From: Phallus indusiatus
Lineage: Eukaryota > Basidiomycota > Agaricomycetes > Phallales > Phallaceae
Length of the DNA stretch: 64,000 nt
Assembly: GCA_027605045.1 (NCBI GenBank)
Contig: JAQFWX010000155.1
Location: 1-64,000, forward strand
Direction of reading: 5' to 3'
Shown here: positions 10,829 to 23,100 of the stretch, in pieces
How the letters are laid out: each line of letters opens with the position of its first letter
Position numbering within the stretch: the stretch's first letter is position 1
Program-made: the position numbers and the translations under genes
Notes under the pieces: model-generated
Told to the model about the DNA's origin: nothing
Seen by the model: only the letters and a program-made list of their open reading frames with translations
The model's database searches: none

Positions 10829-13586
10829 GTCTGCGTAGCTTGAGATTTCGTCAAGAGAGTTTGCAGATTACGATTTAACGTTAATAGTTTGACGGGATTT
10901 GCAGTGGCTTTAAATCCAAGTCTTCATGCCTTCATTTCTTTTATGTCATTGAAGCAAGGCCCTGACGTTCGCTCCCGCGATGATGAAACGGAACATGCTA
11001 TGGTAACAGTGAGACAGATGACAAATGCCTTCACATCCGAGGACCAAGATCATCTACATGACAAACTGCGTAACAAATGTTGAGTTCCCCAATGTACATG
11101 CATGATTAAGACTGTCGTTACTCACAATTCCCAAGTACACCTCCCATGCTCGTCGTTATGTTCACTCTGCAAGTGAAAGTTAAAAAATCCATAACTGCAG
11201 TCTGTTCGATAATTGGAGCCTGAGAATGTCGTGTGGTCCTGAAATTTTATTCTTTGCTTGGTAAACATTCCTGAGACCGCTTTGTCATCTCCAAAAAAAT
11301 AGAGACGCCCGACTACTCGGCAAAAGCCGATACTGAACAAAATGCTTCCGCGAATTATTGCGCTTTGAACGTTTTTGAATCTGAAGACTGAGGATAATTC
11401 ATGTCCGTCCGTTCTGCATCCCAATTCTAAACCCTATTCTTAACGTAATATACTGTTCCAAAAGCTGTATTCGGTTTATACTGATCAAAAAGTAAAGGAT
11501 GTAAGTCTTTACACACGGAATGGCTCAACTGCAATTCATTTTCAATAGTCTACTATTCGTCTTCATTCACTGAAAACTACTGAATTTATGATAGGGCACT
11601 AACAATTTGAATTACATATCAAAATCGTTCCGTCACATAATCTACCGGTTTTGCTTTGTGTTACCAGAACATGCATTATTCAATGGCACCTCAAGCTAAA
11701 AGTACCGTTCAAAGACATTTTATAACCCAAACGTAGGCGACACCCTCGGGATACAGCCAAGACCAATGTATGTGAAATCGTAATGAATATTATTGGTGGT
11801 TTTGACATTATTCACAGTGGTGGTTGACATTTGGCCGGTGGTTCCAGTTCATGAGCCGATTTTGCCTTGCGATCAACTTCCCTTTCCTTTACACACTTCT
11901 TGACCTCCTGAGAAGTTTGGTCTTTCTTGGCTTTTCTCCTTTTTGAGTCATTGATGATTTTTGAAAGGAGGTTCTTAGTATCCACCAGCCGTCTCTACTG
12001 CAAAGATCATTGACATTGAACGCCAATTGAATCAAGTCAAACGGGAAATACTCGTATCATATCTATATTACTGGAAAAAGGTCTTCATCTCCAAGTGCCT
12101 GGGAAGTTCATTTCGGTGGTCCCGTCATTTCCGAAACAAACCCTATATGAAGGCTGACCCAGTCCGCGGCAGATTTCAAATTGATAAGAGGTTCGAGGGC
12201 TGTTTAATCCCGAACCGTTACCTACTTTGCAACCACCGAGTCACTCACTGTCTATCTTTGGTATCAGGAGTAAGGTTTATCTTTGGAATTGAATTGCACT
12301 CATCTCAGTTGGTTGATTGGTGAAACTTGTTTTTAGAATATCAAGGTTGTGGCCAGCATGATTCAATTGTGTACCTTTCGAATCCCAACTCGCCGATATT
12401 CTCAGATCCATGAGAGTAGAACTATTGGATAAACTTATATTGGATAAACTTAAAATGCCGTTATATAATTAATATAACCTCTCCCACCATCTATTCAAAC
12501 AGCCTTCTGTTGAGATTCTCTGTCTTGGACTTTCACTAGGAATAACCATTATCCGGAGAGATTCATTTGAATGTGAGGCATTCGATTCTTATATGTACGA
12601 TATGTATTTGAGTCGTTATTCTTCCTCCTTAGTCAATGCATTTTCAGGTAGCCAAGCAACGTAGCCAGTCAGCCATATGCACCGGTGGCGCAATACGTCG
12701 GGCTAATTTTAAACAAAGTGCGATTATCATGCGGCGGTCCATGCGTTGGTTGGATTGTCTTTCGAAGAATCGAGACCGTTGGAGTGAATCGTAAGCATGA
12801 TTTGTTTCTGAGCTGTGTCTTCCATCATCATCTATATCCCATGCAATGATCATTGACGTGGCAACCTGCTACATATGTTAAATTAAGATATATATACGTG
12901 GAACATCTAAATTAGGTATTACAATGATTTGGTCAAACGTCACAAACAGCATTTGAATGCCAGAATAAAAAGAGTAGCTCTACCATAAAATATATACTGC
13001 TATAGCAAAAGCCATAATAAAAAAAAATGAAACAAATGCTTGGTATTTTTCTTTTCGAATTTGAATTGAGAAGACGAAGAAAATGATGACGAGAGGGGGG
13101 GAAAAAGTATAATGCATGATCCTTTCGATCGGAACAGGGGAAGAATGATAATATCGATAAGGAGGTGGGAATACATACTGTTTTCTGTTCCAATCAGGAT
13201 ATCAGGAAAGGCGTTTGTTAAGAAGGCATGAAATATGTAGAGCGTGAACACCCAAAAAAGTCAAGAAATGTGCCATACACAACTTCGAAATTTAGTCAGC
13301 TCTTTCCCCTTTCTTCTACAATTTTGAAATTATCCAGCCCCAGCCATATTCAGTCGCAAGGCACATGTAAGTCATTTACGGTTTCGTGACGAGAGAAGGA
13401 GATAAAGAGAGAGATGTACGAGAAACAGAAGAAACGAAAACAAACATTGAGAGAAAGAGCAATGATTAGGGATGATTGACGATGACGGACAGAAACACAA
13501 GAAAAAAATTGATGGCAACTTGCTTTGATGTAAAACAGCGCCGGAATGTGTTTGACAAAAGAGAAAACAAACGACAAGGTTATAGT
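10829..13586. other. Gene-poor region between GST and Rho2
   Basis: About 2.8 kb without a recognisable gene. Three short frames were inspected. The minus frame 11122-11424 (100 codons) has no family likeness. A highly charged minus frame at 11812-11994 resembles a lone exon. Minus frames at 12933-13605 are low-complexity and are probably shadows of the Rho2 3' UTR. Confidence 0.45.
11812..11994 (-). other. Isolated charged open frame, possible exon or gene relic
   Basis: Read from an AG at 11995-11996 on the minus strand, the frame encodes RRLVDTKNLLSKIINDSKRR, then KAKKDQTSQEVKKCVKEREV, then DRKAKSAHELEPPAKC and stop at 11812. It is Lys/Glu-rich and helical-looking, with no ATG. No neighbouring exon could be joined with confidence and no family was recognised. 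Confidence 0.15.
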
Positions 13587-14603
13587 TTAACAAATGTGGC
13601 AACATTTGCTCTTTTCTTCGTCTTCAGCTTCGTAAGGAGTATGTGCTTTGGTTCCTTCTCGCATGAGCATGCTCGCCCGAGTCGCTGCTTCAAAGACATC
13701 GTCTACACCTTCGCTCTTAAGAGCGCTGCATTCTTTGTATGCACGAGCCCCTATTTCTCCGGCGACGCGCCTGCCAGCTTCAGTGCTCACGAAGAGATGA
13801 GAGTTGGCTGACCCAGGCGGCGGACGCAAGTCAGTTTTCAGGCCAACGAGAATGACGGGTACGTGGGGACCACAGATGGAGCGGACCTCCTCAATCCACT
13901 TGGTAAGCGAACGGTTAGCTTGAAGTCCAGAACAAGTCAGGGTAAAGGAAGAGGTGGGTACCTTAACGGTTACATTCTCCAACGAGTCTGGCGTATCTAC
14001 TGAGAAAGCGATAAGGATAACGTGGGATTTCGAGTATGATAATGGACGAAGGCGCTGTGAAAACACATTAGGAAACGCAGATTAGCTTCGCGCGACTGAG
14101 CAACTGAAGAGACAACGAACTTCATATTCTTCTTGACCACTTTTGAACAGATAAGGTATTTATTGATTTAAAATGCATGTGGACATACGCTGTATCCCAT
14201 AAGGCTAGTTGGACTGGCTTGCCGTCAAGGCGAATCTCTGCAACGTAGTTCTCGAAAATGGCTTAGAGAAAAAAGGATCAGTGCCAGCTACACTACAGCC
14301 AGAGGGTTCTTACTTGGGTGCTAAAACGTTAAAAGTCAATCAACAGAACTCTACAAAGGCTACATGACCTACGTATTCCTTTGGAAACTCCCCCAGGGCA
14401 AAGCAACACAAAAGACTCGTCTAAAAGCAGCAAGTGTCAGCACATTCTAGCCGAGAACGATATACCAAGAGAATGGACCTTTCCACAGGCGCCATCGCCC
14501 ACAATAACCAGTTTTCGACGAATCTGTGTAGGTGGCGATTTAGTATGGTACCACTGCCGGAGCGCGACAAAAAGGAAAAATGACGCACTGGACTTTGTGA
14601 CAT
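13587..14603 (-). CDS. RHO2: Rho2-type small GTPase
   Basis: Membrane-anchored molecular switch of the Rho family that in fungi signals to cell-wall synthesis and polarity. The assembled N-terminus [20 protein letters not shown] contains the P-loop and is followed by [60 protein letters not shown]. After that come [30 protein letters not shown] (NKxD-like), [20 protein letters not shown], and the end KSKCCHIC. The last four residues (CHIC) fit a CAAX box, with a neighbouring Cys for palmitoylation. The [20 protein letters not shown] and DSLENV blocks match Rho2 better than Rho1, Rho3 or Cdc42. The start is supported by a 15-nt first exon (14589-14603) with donor GTGCGT. Two further tiny exons are needed: 7 nt (14314-14320) and 19 nt (14121-14139). 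The usual Val of EYVPT in switch I is His here. Confidence 0.9.
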
Positions 14604-14932
14604 GAATAATACAAGATTGAGGAAAGAAAAATTGAACTAGAGTAAGGAAAATATAAATGCAAGCGACGAAGCAAATAAGAAAGGACGATGAAAATCGTAA
14701 AGAGAGGAAAGGGAATGGGGGAGGGGTGTAGTAAAGCTGTGCGTCAGGAATCCCCGGCCTTGCGGTTTTAGCGCCTGAGTGACCGCGAAACAACGACTCG
14801 GATGCTGCCCGCAATCAGACAGATTCAACACACAATATATATATTGTATGAATAGAATAGAGTAGAATAGATAGTGTACATGTTATTATTCGCCCGTTCC
14901 GAATGCCTTCGAAATTATACATTGTAAGGTAA

Positions 14933-15348
14933 TCAATTCAAAAAGGATGTCGGGCCACGCGTCCCTCGTCTTTTTCGGAAATAATACGAAATCAAAACTG
15001 CAGCTCCGACGATGAACATAATGCCACCTGCGAGACTAAGTCCAAGTATGGTACCTTTCGAAGGGTGCGAAGAGCCTATCGAGGGCGTAGCAGAAGGTGA
15101 CGTGGAATGCAATGAATTAGTGGTCTCTGATAGTGTGCTGGTCGGAGAGCCAAAAGCTGAAAATGTCGTTTCACGAGCAACGGAAAATGGCGAAGATGCG
15201 TTACTTCTGCATTCCAACGTCATTCTTCATATTATCAATAATTACGGTTAGATACCACTTACGTAGATTGTAATAGATCATTCGTGGGTATCGGATATGA
15301 ACGTGAGGAATCATTTCCACTTCCATCCAAAGCGAGGTTGTTTAACAT
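14933..15348 (-). CDS. Small single-pass membrane protein, unknown function
   Basis: Two exons joined across a GTAAGT...AG intron give MLNNLALDGSGNDSSRSYPI, PTNDLLQSTMTLECRSNASS, then a Ser/Thr-rich segment (SPTSTLSETTNSLHSTSPSA). A hydrophobic span follows (GTILGLSLAGGIMFIVGAAV plus LISYYF), then the basic tail RKRRGTRGPTSFLN. The layout is a Ser/Thr-rich, probably O-glycosylated outer part, one membrane helix and a short basic cytosolic tail. That resembles the mucin-like stalk of many fungal surface proteins, but there is no cleavable signal peptide in this model, so an upstream exon could be missing. No family was recognised. Confidence 0.55.
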
Positions 15349-16212
15349 ATGTCATGAACATTCGTCGCCGGAGGGACGTTGGGGTAGGGGAGACGAGGTA
15401 AGAAAGACGATGGTATGAATGAAGGAAATAGGCGAGGTACACAGTAGCGTACTTATCCTGTGATTAGAGCCAAAACCGTGTCAAATGATAACCGTGGACG
15501 GAAAAACAAACCCCTAGATCGGCAAAGACAGTGGGAGATGATCTGCCAGGGAGAACAGAAAACATCAAGGTAATTATGGAGGGAAGATATAGAGGTAATG
15601 TGGATCACATGCGAGGAAAGGAGATCCGTGGAAACCAGCCGTAAATGAAGGTTCTTTTTTGGTGAATACGATCGATTGTCAATGAATCATGATGCGAAAA
15701 AGCCAGGAGGAGCCAGGTGAACACTTTGAATGAGGGATATACGAATTGCACACTATCATGGCGCCTTGGGATCGTCTAGCCATTTCCAGCGAGGTACCCT
15801 GAATAAGCAGCCAATAGCCAACGCGCCCAGTGACCCGATGAACAAAGTATGTGCGATTATCAATCCGTCACTTAGTAAAATGTTCCGCCGGACCAGTAGC
15901 GTAATATTTAGACACAACTGTCGCAAAGTTATCTCAGTTTGTTAGGCAGAAAGAAACAGCCTAGATGCAATCAAAATATCAGAAATCGTATTGACATGTC
16001 AGACATACGTATATAAGATCCGTACACCAATGACATAAACAAACGTGCCTCATTATCAAGAGGCCTTGTATCATTAACGAATGTGTACCTTGCAAGGGCA
16101 GTTTTGAGATCCTAAATGACTGAGGAAAATGTGAAAAATGGACCATAACATCAGGAAATGAAGTTCTGCTCACATGGGTTTCAGCCTCAAAGAAGTTTGA
16201 TTAGCAATTCAA
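15349..16212. other. Intergenic, no gene seen
   Basis: About 0.86 kb between the membrane-protein gene and the Pet117 stop. There are no long frames with protein-like composition and no repeats of note. It may include upstream exons of the membrane-protein gene that cannot be placed. Confidence 0.4.
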
Positions 16213-16564
16213 TCAGACATGTGAAGTCTTTTCGTTGCTGGGACTGTCTTCCGAACCCCGTAACAGACTCGGTGTATTCAAGTTCTCGTTGCCATGAACA
16301 TTTGGTGTCTGTTCCGGACGACCAACCGCCCTGGCAAATTCAGTCTGGCGTTGCCTCTCTTTTTCACGACGACGGTCCTCATCGCGTAATACACCTTTAT
16401 ACATTCTCTATGACAACCATGTATTTAGAAATGAGGAGACGAAACAAGATCGGAGTAAGGAAGCTTACGTCGCGTTCCCATTCCTGCAAAAAATGAACAC
16501 CCCAAATTGTGAAGCCCGACAATATCACCGAGCCAATAAGCACCGTTTTCGCTCTTCTACTCAT
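16213..16564 (-). CDS. PET117: Cytochrome c oxidase assembly protein Pet117
   Basis: Small mitochondrial protein needed for cytochrome c oxidase assembly; the family works with heme A synthase. Exon 1 encodes MSRRAKTVLIGSVILSGFTI, then WGVHFLQEWERD. This matches the family pattern of a short N-terminal membrane/targeting helix followed by VHxLQExER. The exon ends at a GTAAGC donor. After a short intron the second exon gives RMYKGVLRDEDRRREKERQR, then QTEFARAVGRPEQ and a polar tail to the stop at 16213. The total is about 95 residues, slightly long for Pet117 because of the C-terminal tail. It lies head-to-head with the HIT-finger gene across 108 bp. Confidence 0.8.
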
Positions 16565-16672
16565 TGTGCACGAGAGAGAGAGAAATACAGCAAATTTGCC
16601 GCAAGAGACCACAAGTTGGCAATCGAAAAAGCGTATAAATTGCGCCCACGGTCACCCACATGTGACCTAAGC
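16565..16672. promoter_or_regulatory. Shared promoter region of PET117 and the HIT-finger gene
   Basis: Only 108 bp separate the two divergent start codons (16564 on minus, 16673 on plus), so both core promoters and 5' UTRs must lie here or overlap coding sequence. No TATA box was identified with confidence. Confidence 0.5.
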
Positions 16673-18251
16673 ATGAATCGCGTAAAACTCAACGTCAAGA
16701 CACGAGCACCCATCGTTGAGCGGACAGACAGACCTCCTTGTGAAATGTGCGTGTCATAAAGTGGTTTCTGGATAATAAATAATAACCAACCAACCAGATG
16801 CAAGCGTCAAATATCGCGTTACGTTTGTCCAACGTGCAATCTGCCATACTGTTCCCTGGAATGCTTCAAGTCCGAGGTAAAGTTTTTTTTGAAGAATATA
16901 TCTTCACCAATTGTCTTATTGGAATTATAGAGTCATGCAGAATGCTCAGAAACATTCTTTCGAAAAGAGATTGAAACCGAAATCAAGCTCGATCCTAAAA
17001 AGTCTACAGATGAAAAACGAGCGATGATGGAGCTATTACGCAAATTTGAAGAAGAGAGCGCACAGCAACCAGATCTATTGACGGAGGGTCCTGATAATGA
17101 TGATGATGAAGACCAAGATGACTTGGCTGGTAAACTTGAAGGTTTAGATTTAGGTTCGTGCCTTTCTTGAGCTATTAGCATTTCCTTGGAGCTATATATC
17201 CGACATGCTTAAACATTTCCTATTGAACAGATGAAACGGATACAAACGTAATATGGTCATTGTTATCAACCGCCCAGCGCAATAAGTTCCTGCAAGCAGT
17301 GCGAGACCCGTCCAGCGAGCTAGCTCAGCAGCTCCTAGTGGGAGAAGAGTTATCTGAATTTCACCTTCAACCGTGGTGGGAGTCTCCTGCAATTCAATCG
17401 GAGGAGTCTACCTCAGCTGCCCCTAGATCGAGAGCTGTGCGATATGGAGCTACCCCGATATGATGCCTATTCCAGAGCAGCTTCTTGCATCAGCTCAAAG
17501 TTCCATGCCGTCTCTATCAAATGTCACCTTGCTATACAATATACTTGCAACGTGGTACGTGTGTATGCATGCAGAAGTCACCCCTGAATGACGACGGCTG
17601 ACTCGGGTTTATTAGCCTAGCGTATGCATATGTAACAAGAAAGCTATTGATCTCGCCTTTATCCTCCATAAAGACCAATGATGCGGACCGAAAGATAGCA
17701 ATTGATCTGTTCAAGCGGGTTGCGCCATTCTTGACTGACAAACGGTCAACACTGGTTTTCTCTAGTGTTGACGACATAGTTACGTTCTTCTGGTCTAAGC
17801 TTGACACGGTACGTAAGCGCGATTTCAAATAGTTGCCTCGCTTTTTCAGGTTCCAACAACATAATGAACATTTCGCTAATTTCTTTCTTTTTTTTCCCTG
17901 GTCCTGATTGCACAGCTTTCAGACACTCCAACCGACACGTCTATCGCCAAACTTCTCACCGATACAGCATCGTTACTAACACCACAATCAATTACCACCA
18001 TCAATCCGGATGACACTGGCACTGGTAATTTAATGAGTTTACCGTGCCGCACAACATTACTCGTTCTGTCGGATATCTCACGTCTATTCGCGGACATCAA
18101 ATATATAACTCACAAGCTGAACTTCTACGCTGCGCAGTTGTGCGTGCACGACACGTTAACACTCAAAGCAGTTGTCGAAGAAACACGCATCACGGCTCTT
18201 AAATTACAACGATCTCAAGTCCGGAATCATATTACCGACCGGGACGAATAA
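16673..18251 (+). CDS. HIT-type zinc-finger protein, ZNHIT2-like
   Basis: Members of this group assist assembly of RNP complexes with the R2TP/HSP90 machinery. MNRVKLNVKTRAPIVERTDR begins the protein. A donor at GTGCGT then joins PPCEIC to KRQISRYVCPTCNLPYCSLE, completing a zf-HIT finger (CxxC, CPxC, YCSxxC, then ESHAECSETF). The middle holds DDLAGKLEGLDLDETDTNVI, WSLLSTAQRNKFLQAVRDPS, and FHLQPWWES, where the Trp pair is typical of ZNHIT2. The C-terminal part includes CLAYAYVTRKLLISPLSS and PFLTDKRSTLVFSSVDDIVT, then ALSDISRLF-like LVLSDISRLFADIKYITHKL, NFYAAQLCV. Near 17450-17462 the frame RYGATPI* stops. The adjacent frame PDMMPIPEQLLASAQSS continues, as if one base were missing from a CCCC run; a 53-nt intron with a poor acceptor is the alternative. 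The stop position 18251 is the least certain part. Confidence 0.72.
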
Positions 18252-20126
18252 CGTATTCGCGGGTCAACTATTCGTGGTGGCTTGTTCGGCCGATCGATTC
18301 AATGACTGGCATACCCCTTCAAAAGGGAAGGAAAAGATGGAATCGACTATAGCCATCCTCGTTATCTTTCTGGGTAGCCAGGTCCGTCTAAGACGATTGG
18401 CTGATGCTGCATCTCCGTCCAAGTTTACCCAACCCTACGGGACCGGTGTTTCTCAAAAGATAATACGGGTAGGGACGAAATTACTTATTACTTCTCTACA
18501 TCACCCGGCTACATAACCGTTACTGTCCCAAACCTGGAATTATTTCCGACAAAAAAGGCTGTACAGCCCCTAAGTAAGGGAAGGAAGGGGCTTATAGGCT
18601 TATGTATGTTACCCACATATATAGATATGGAGAGGGTTCATGGTCGGGTAATTGATCCTTGGGTTCGGGTTGACCCTGCGTACCACGCTTTTTCTTTTTC
18701 CTTTGGACATGAACATTTATGTATATGTAACGCAAACCTGAACACGTTCCCCGTAATGAATTGGTCAACCTATATAAGGAAATTACTCTGTTTGGAGCTT
18801 TTGACAGAGAGATTCACACATGTACGCACAATAGCTCTTGAGAATCTAGTTTCCGAGTCTCGTCTTTTTCATAAACTGGATTCTTTTTTTCTTGTCTCGA
18901 GAGAACCTCTTAAAAGGCTTCCATATCATGCTCTTAAGGCCCCAAGGAACTTAATATTCCTCGTCTCAAATCACAGAATTATTATCCAACAGCGTACAAC
19001 GTATGATAATGTAAAGGATCAACTGGACATCAATAATAATAATAACAACAAAAAAACTTCTTTGATTCTTTCTTCTTTGATTCTTTGATACTTCTTTTTG
19101 TTCGACTGTACATCTATCTAAACATCTCCCCAAAGAGATAAAAAGGAAAAAGGAAAGGGGAAAAAAAGAAAAGAGAGGTAAAAAAAGGGGAGGAAAATCC
19201 ATAATGATAGCCGGGTCCTTGACGGAAGAGAAGAAGCTGGATGTGTGGGTGTAGAGAAGTGCGGATGGGAAGTGGAAGTGGATTGGATGGGAAGAGAAGG
19301 AAAAAAGGGAAATTACATGCATGGCAAGCAAAAGTGTGATGACAAATATGAAAAGGAAGAGGAGAAGGAAGAGGAAAGAGAAGGAAGAGAAGGAAAACCA
19401 AAACAAGACGACGACGGATGCGCGAATTGACTAAACTTGGTTACTTTGTGATGGGATGGGTGTATGGATGAATGAATGAATGATGATGATGAATCGTGAT
19501 GAGACGAAACACAGGGTAAGTTGGTTGTTGAACATAAAACAGTCCGCCAAGACAATTGACGAAAAGAGAGAGAGAAGAACAAGAGGAAACAAATAGGTAA
19601 TGTGTAAGTGTGACATCTCGGAAAAAAAAGACACAAATAATTGGCCGAAGCGGGGAAAGAAAATAATAATTGATAAAGGGAGAGAAAGAAAGAGAGAAAA
19701 AGAGAGAGGGATCGCCAAAATACATAAAAAAACAGTTTTTTTCTTCTTATTCTGCTTTGCTTGAATTGACTTTGTTTGAGAAAATGTGAGACAACATCTT
19801 GATGGCACAGGTATGAGAGAGAAAGAGAGAGAGAAAGAGAAAAGAGACGGGAAACCGTCTAATAAAACAAACGGAAAAAGAAAAGAACCACGGCCGTGTA
19901 AATGTGGAATGTCGTGAAAAGATCTTTGGGAAAGGATACAAAATAAGACAAGAACGACGCTGGCAATAAATCTGATGAGAAAAAAAAAAGAAAATGTTGG
20001 ATATAGAATGAAGCAAAAAAAAAAAACACAAAAGATAAAAGAAAAATTTATGAAGCAAAAAAAGAGACCCAGATGGAAAGATCGGTATGAATGAGAACAC
20101 AGCCACCCTCCTCTTTCTTCCTCCTC
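18252..20126. other. Intergenic, purine-rich low-complexity sequence
   Basis: About 1.9 kb between two convergent genes. The segment 19130-20100 is strongly GA-rich on the + strand and probably belongs to the GATA gene's 3' UTR. The plus frame 18606-19088 (160 codons) has no family likeness and ends in an Asn/Lys repeat, so it was not called as a gene. Confidence 0.5.
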
Positions 20127-23100
20127 TTAATCCATGGGCTGCATCATAGACTCGAACATCTCCACAATAGAATTAGCAGAATCAGCGGCGTTTGAATTCG
20201 AATCGAACATATTATTAGCGTCGTCCCTATTCCAATAGCTGGGAAGCATCGGCGGGTGCACGTAGCCAGGCATGGGAGATTGCTGCCCTTGCGGTAACAT
20301 CTGCGGCTGTATATACGACATCATCGTGACATCCTCATTAGGAAGCATCTGAGTATGATGATGATGCATATAGGAGTTTGATGATGATGATGCCGAAGCT
20401 GAAGCTGAAGCTGATGACGATGAGTTTGTCGTTGTTGTGTTTGTTGATGGTGAGGATGATGACAGGTCGGTGGCCGCCGAAGAAGGAAGCACCATAGGAG
20501 GATGGAAACCGGGTGGAACCACGTCATCGGGAATAGCCATAGGCGGATGCAACTTATCCCATGAATACAAGTTATCGTACCCATCGTACGACGAATAGAT
20601 AGATGAGAACGGTAAAGAATAGACTGAGAATGTAGGCGACGCTCCGGGTGATCTGCTACTGCTGTTTAGGGAAGTAGCTGAAGGAGGCGGATCAGTAGGC
20701 GGTGAAGAGCTTTCGTGAGAAGCAGAGGAAAGACGGCGACGCTTGTTGTTTCCTTCAATACTATAAGCCGAGGATTCCCCATTGATCGACGTCTGGATCG
20801 GTGGAAGGTCGGAGACGGATGAGGCGTATTGATAGAGATAGTCCGGATGATACGGTCCGGGGAAATAAGGAAAATTGCTTGTCGTTCCGTTGCCACCGCC
20901 ATTACCAGCACCAACACCACTGCCATTACCACTACCGCTGCTATTAGAATTATCACCGTTAGTATTGTTGTTGTTGCTGCTAGAACCCGACGTCGATGTA
21001 GTTGTAGTATTAGCGCCACCGTTATTGCTGTTGCTGTTACCACCGCTTCTAATAATAATATTATTCGTCGTATCTTGATCTTGCATCATCGTAGAGCTCA
21101 ACATCGTATCGTTCGCAATCGCACTATCTTTCGTACCGTAGTCCGCTCTTGAAGACGAACCGGTAGAAGTGGTAGACGTGTAGTCGTAAGAAAACTGCGG
21201 AGTCTTCTGTTCGTCTTGCGATTGTTCATCCTCAGTGACTGCAGCAGGCTGAGGGCTCGGAACGCGGGCGGGCGAAGTCCGCCGACTGGCACCGGGGCTA
21301 GCAGAGGGAATCTCAGAACTAGAACGAACCAAGCCAGCTCGTTTTAACTCGTGCCTTGATCGTTTACGAACAACATCCGACTTCATTGACAATGGACGAT
21401 TAGTCCCGTGAAGTTTGTAACTGAAAAAAAAAGAAGAGATTTCAGTTAACCTGTGTGCAGATTAAAACGACAAAAATACTTACTACAACCCACAACTGCA
21501 CAAACAAACAGAAAAAAAGGGACGGGAAAAGGTAAAGGCTTCACGAAACCTGTTCGGTAACCTTGAAGGGTGGATTTAAAACTTACGCATTGCAAACAGT
21601 TTTGCCTTCGTCGTCTTTCCGCCACAGAGGTGTTGCCGTCGTATGGCAGTTAAAGCATTTCGCTGCTACAAAGAAAAACAAGGGATCAGATGTTAAACAA
21701 AAAAACCAACAAGCTAATTTCACTATTATTACGTACCGCCGACTACTTCTGCATCAACCGAACGAGTATGGGAATGGTGTCCGCCACGGGTATTATCACC
21801 GCTCTGAGTTCTCATAGTCTTGGGACGAGGTCGTTTATGCTAAAAAAAAACAAAACAAACCAATAAGTAAACGACATGCACATTAAACAAATACAAGCGG
21901 TTAAAAAGAATTCTTGCCAGTTTGCAGTAAAGACCACACGCATTGCAGTTCAATTCGTCATTCAATCCACGCCGCCACAAAGGAGTATGCGTAGCTCCGC
22001 AGTTCGAGCACTCGGTTTTGGTTCCAGCGGGTGTCGAAATAGGAATAACAGTCGCGCCTGGTGCATTTGACGGTCTGGTTGAAGTAGAAGTAGGTCCCGG
22101 TGCCGAACCGTTCGAAGAAGAGGAAGAAGAAGACGATGATGGTGCGGGAGGTGGAGGAGGTGGAGGAGGTGGAGGGTTGTTCATTAAAGCCATAGGGTTT
22201 AAAGTAGTCGCCTGCTGAACCTGAGCCTGGTTGTTATTTGAATTGGAAGAAACAGAAGATTGCCGTTGACGAGAATTGGTGGTGGTGGTGGATGAACGTC
22301 TAGAAAGATAAGAAGGAGAAATGTAGGGAGAGGAGGAAGATGCAGATGATGATGATAATGAAGTTGATGATGATGAAGACTGTTGTTGTTGTTGCTGCTG
22401 CTGCTGTAATGCTATTGCGTTTTCTGCTACTGCCTGAGACATGACGCTGTTCTTGAGACTCGCTTCAGCAGCAAGTCGAGCATTCTCAGCCTCGATCCAT
22501 TTTGCCATTTCGAAGCTGTTGTCGAATACAGTCTTTGGCTCGGTAGGTTCCTGTTTGGCAGCGGCAGTAGCAGCGACAGTGGCAATAGCTTCAGTCTCAG
22601 TCTCGGTTTCAATTTCGGGTTCGAGTGCGTTTGGGTTCGGAGTCGTAGTCGTAGTAGTGTCGTTATTGTCGTTAGGAGAAGCAAGATCGGAAACGTTACT
22701 TTCTTTCATAGTTCGGTCGCTCTCGGCATTCGCAGCAGCAGCATTGAAGGCGTTGGCATTAGCTTCCTCTTCAGCAGCCTGAGACGCATCAATAGAAGCA
22801 AGAACTTGCTCCCAGCAGGTCGGACTCTCGCCGTCCACTTCCAAGAGCTCGTCCAGCGGTAGCTCGATTGTAGGTCTGGAAATACCCAGTCCTGAGCTGG
22901 GTGAAACTTCGTTAATGTATGTCATTGGAACATCTTCGCCGTAGGTCGAGCTGGTAGCGTAGGAAGGGGACGGGTAGAGGATTGCTGTAGGACCAAAGTT
23001 GTTGGAGAAGATGCTGGGAAGACGGACCGCAGCCTGCTGAGGGTGATATTGAGAAGTCGGGGAAGAAGAAGTTACAGTGTAATTGGGAGTAGTAGAAGCA

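Noticed and set aside
12933..13605. Phe/Ser/Leu-rich minus frames downstream of Rho2
   Set aside because: Composition follows pyrimidine-rich DNA of the likely 3' UTR; no conserved features.
18172..18516. Plus frame MSKKHASRLLNYNDLKSGII beyond the ZNHIT2-like gene
   Set aside because: Overlaps the C-terminus of that gene in another frame and has no recognisable domain.
18606..19088. 160-codon plus frame upstream of the GA-rich region
   Set aside because: No domain or homologous pattern, and it ends in Asn/Lys simple sequence.
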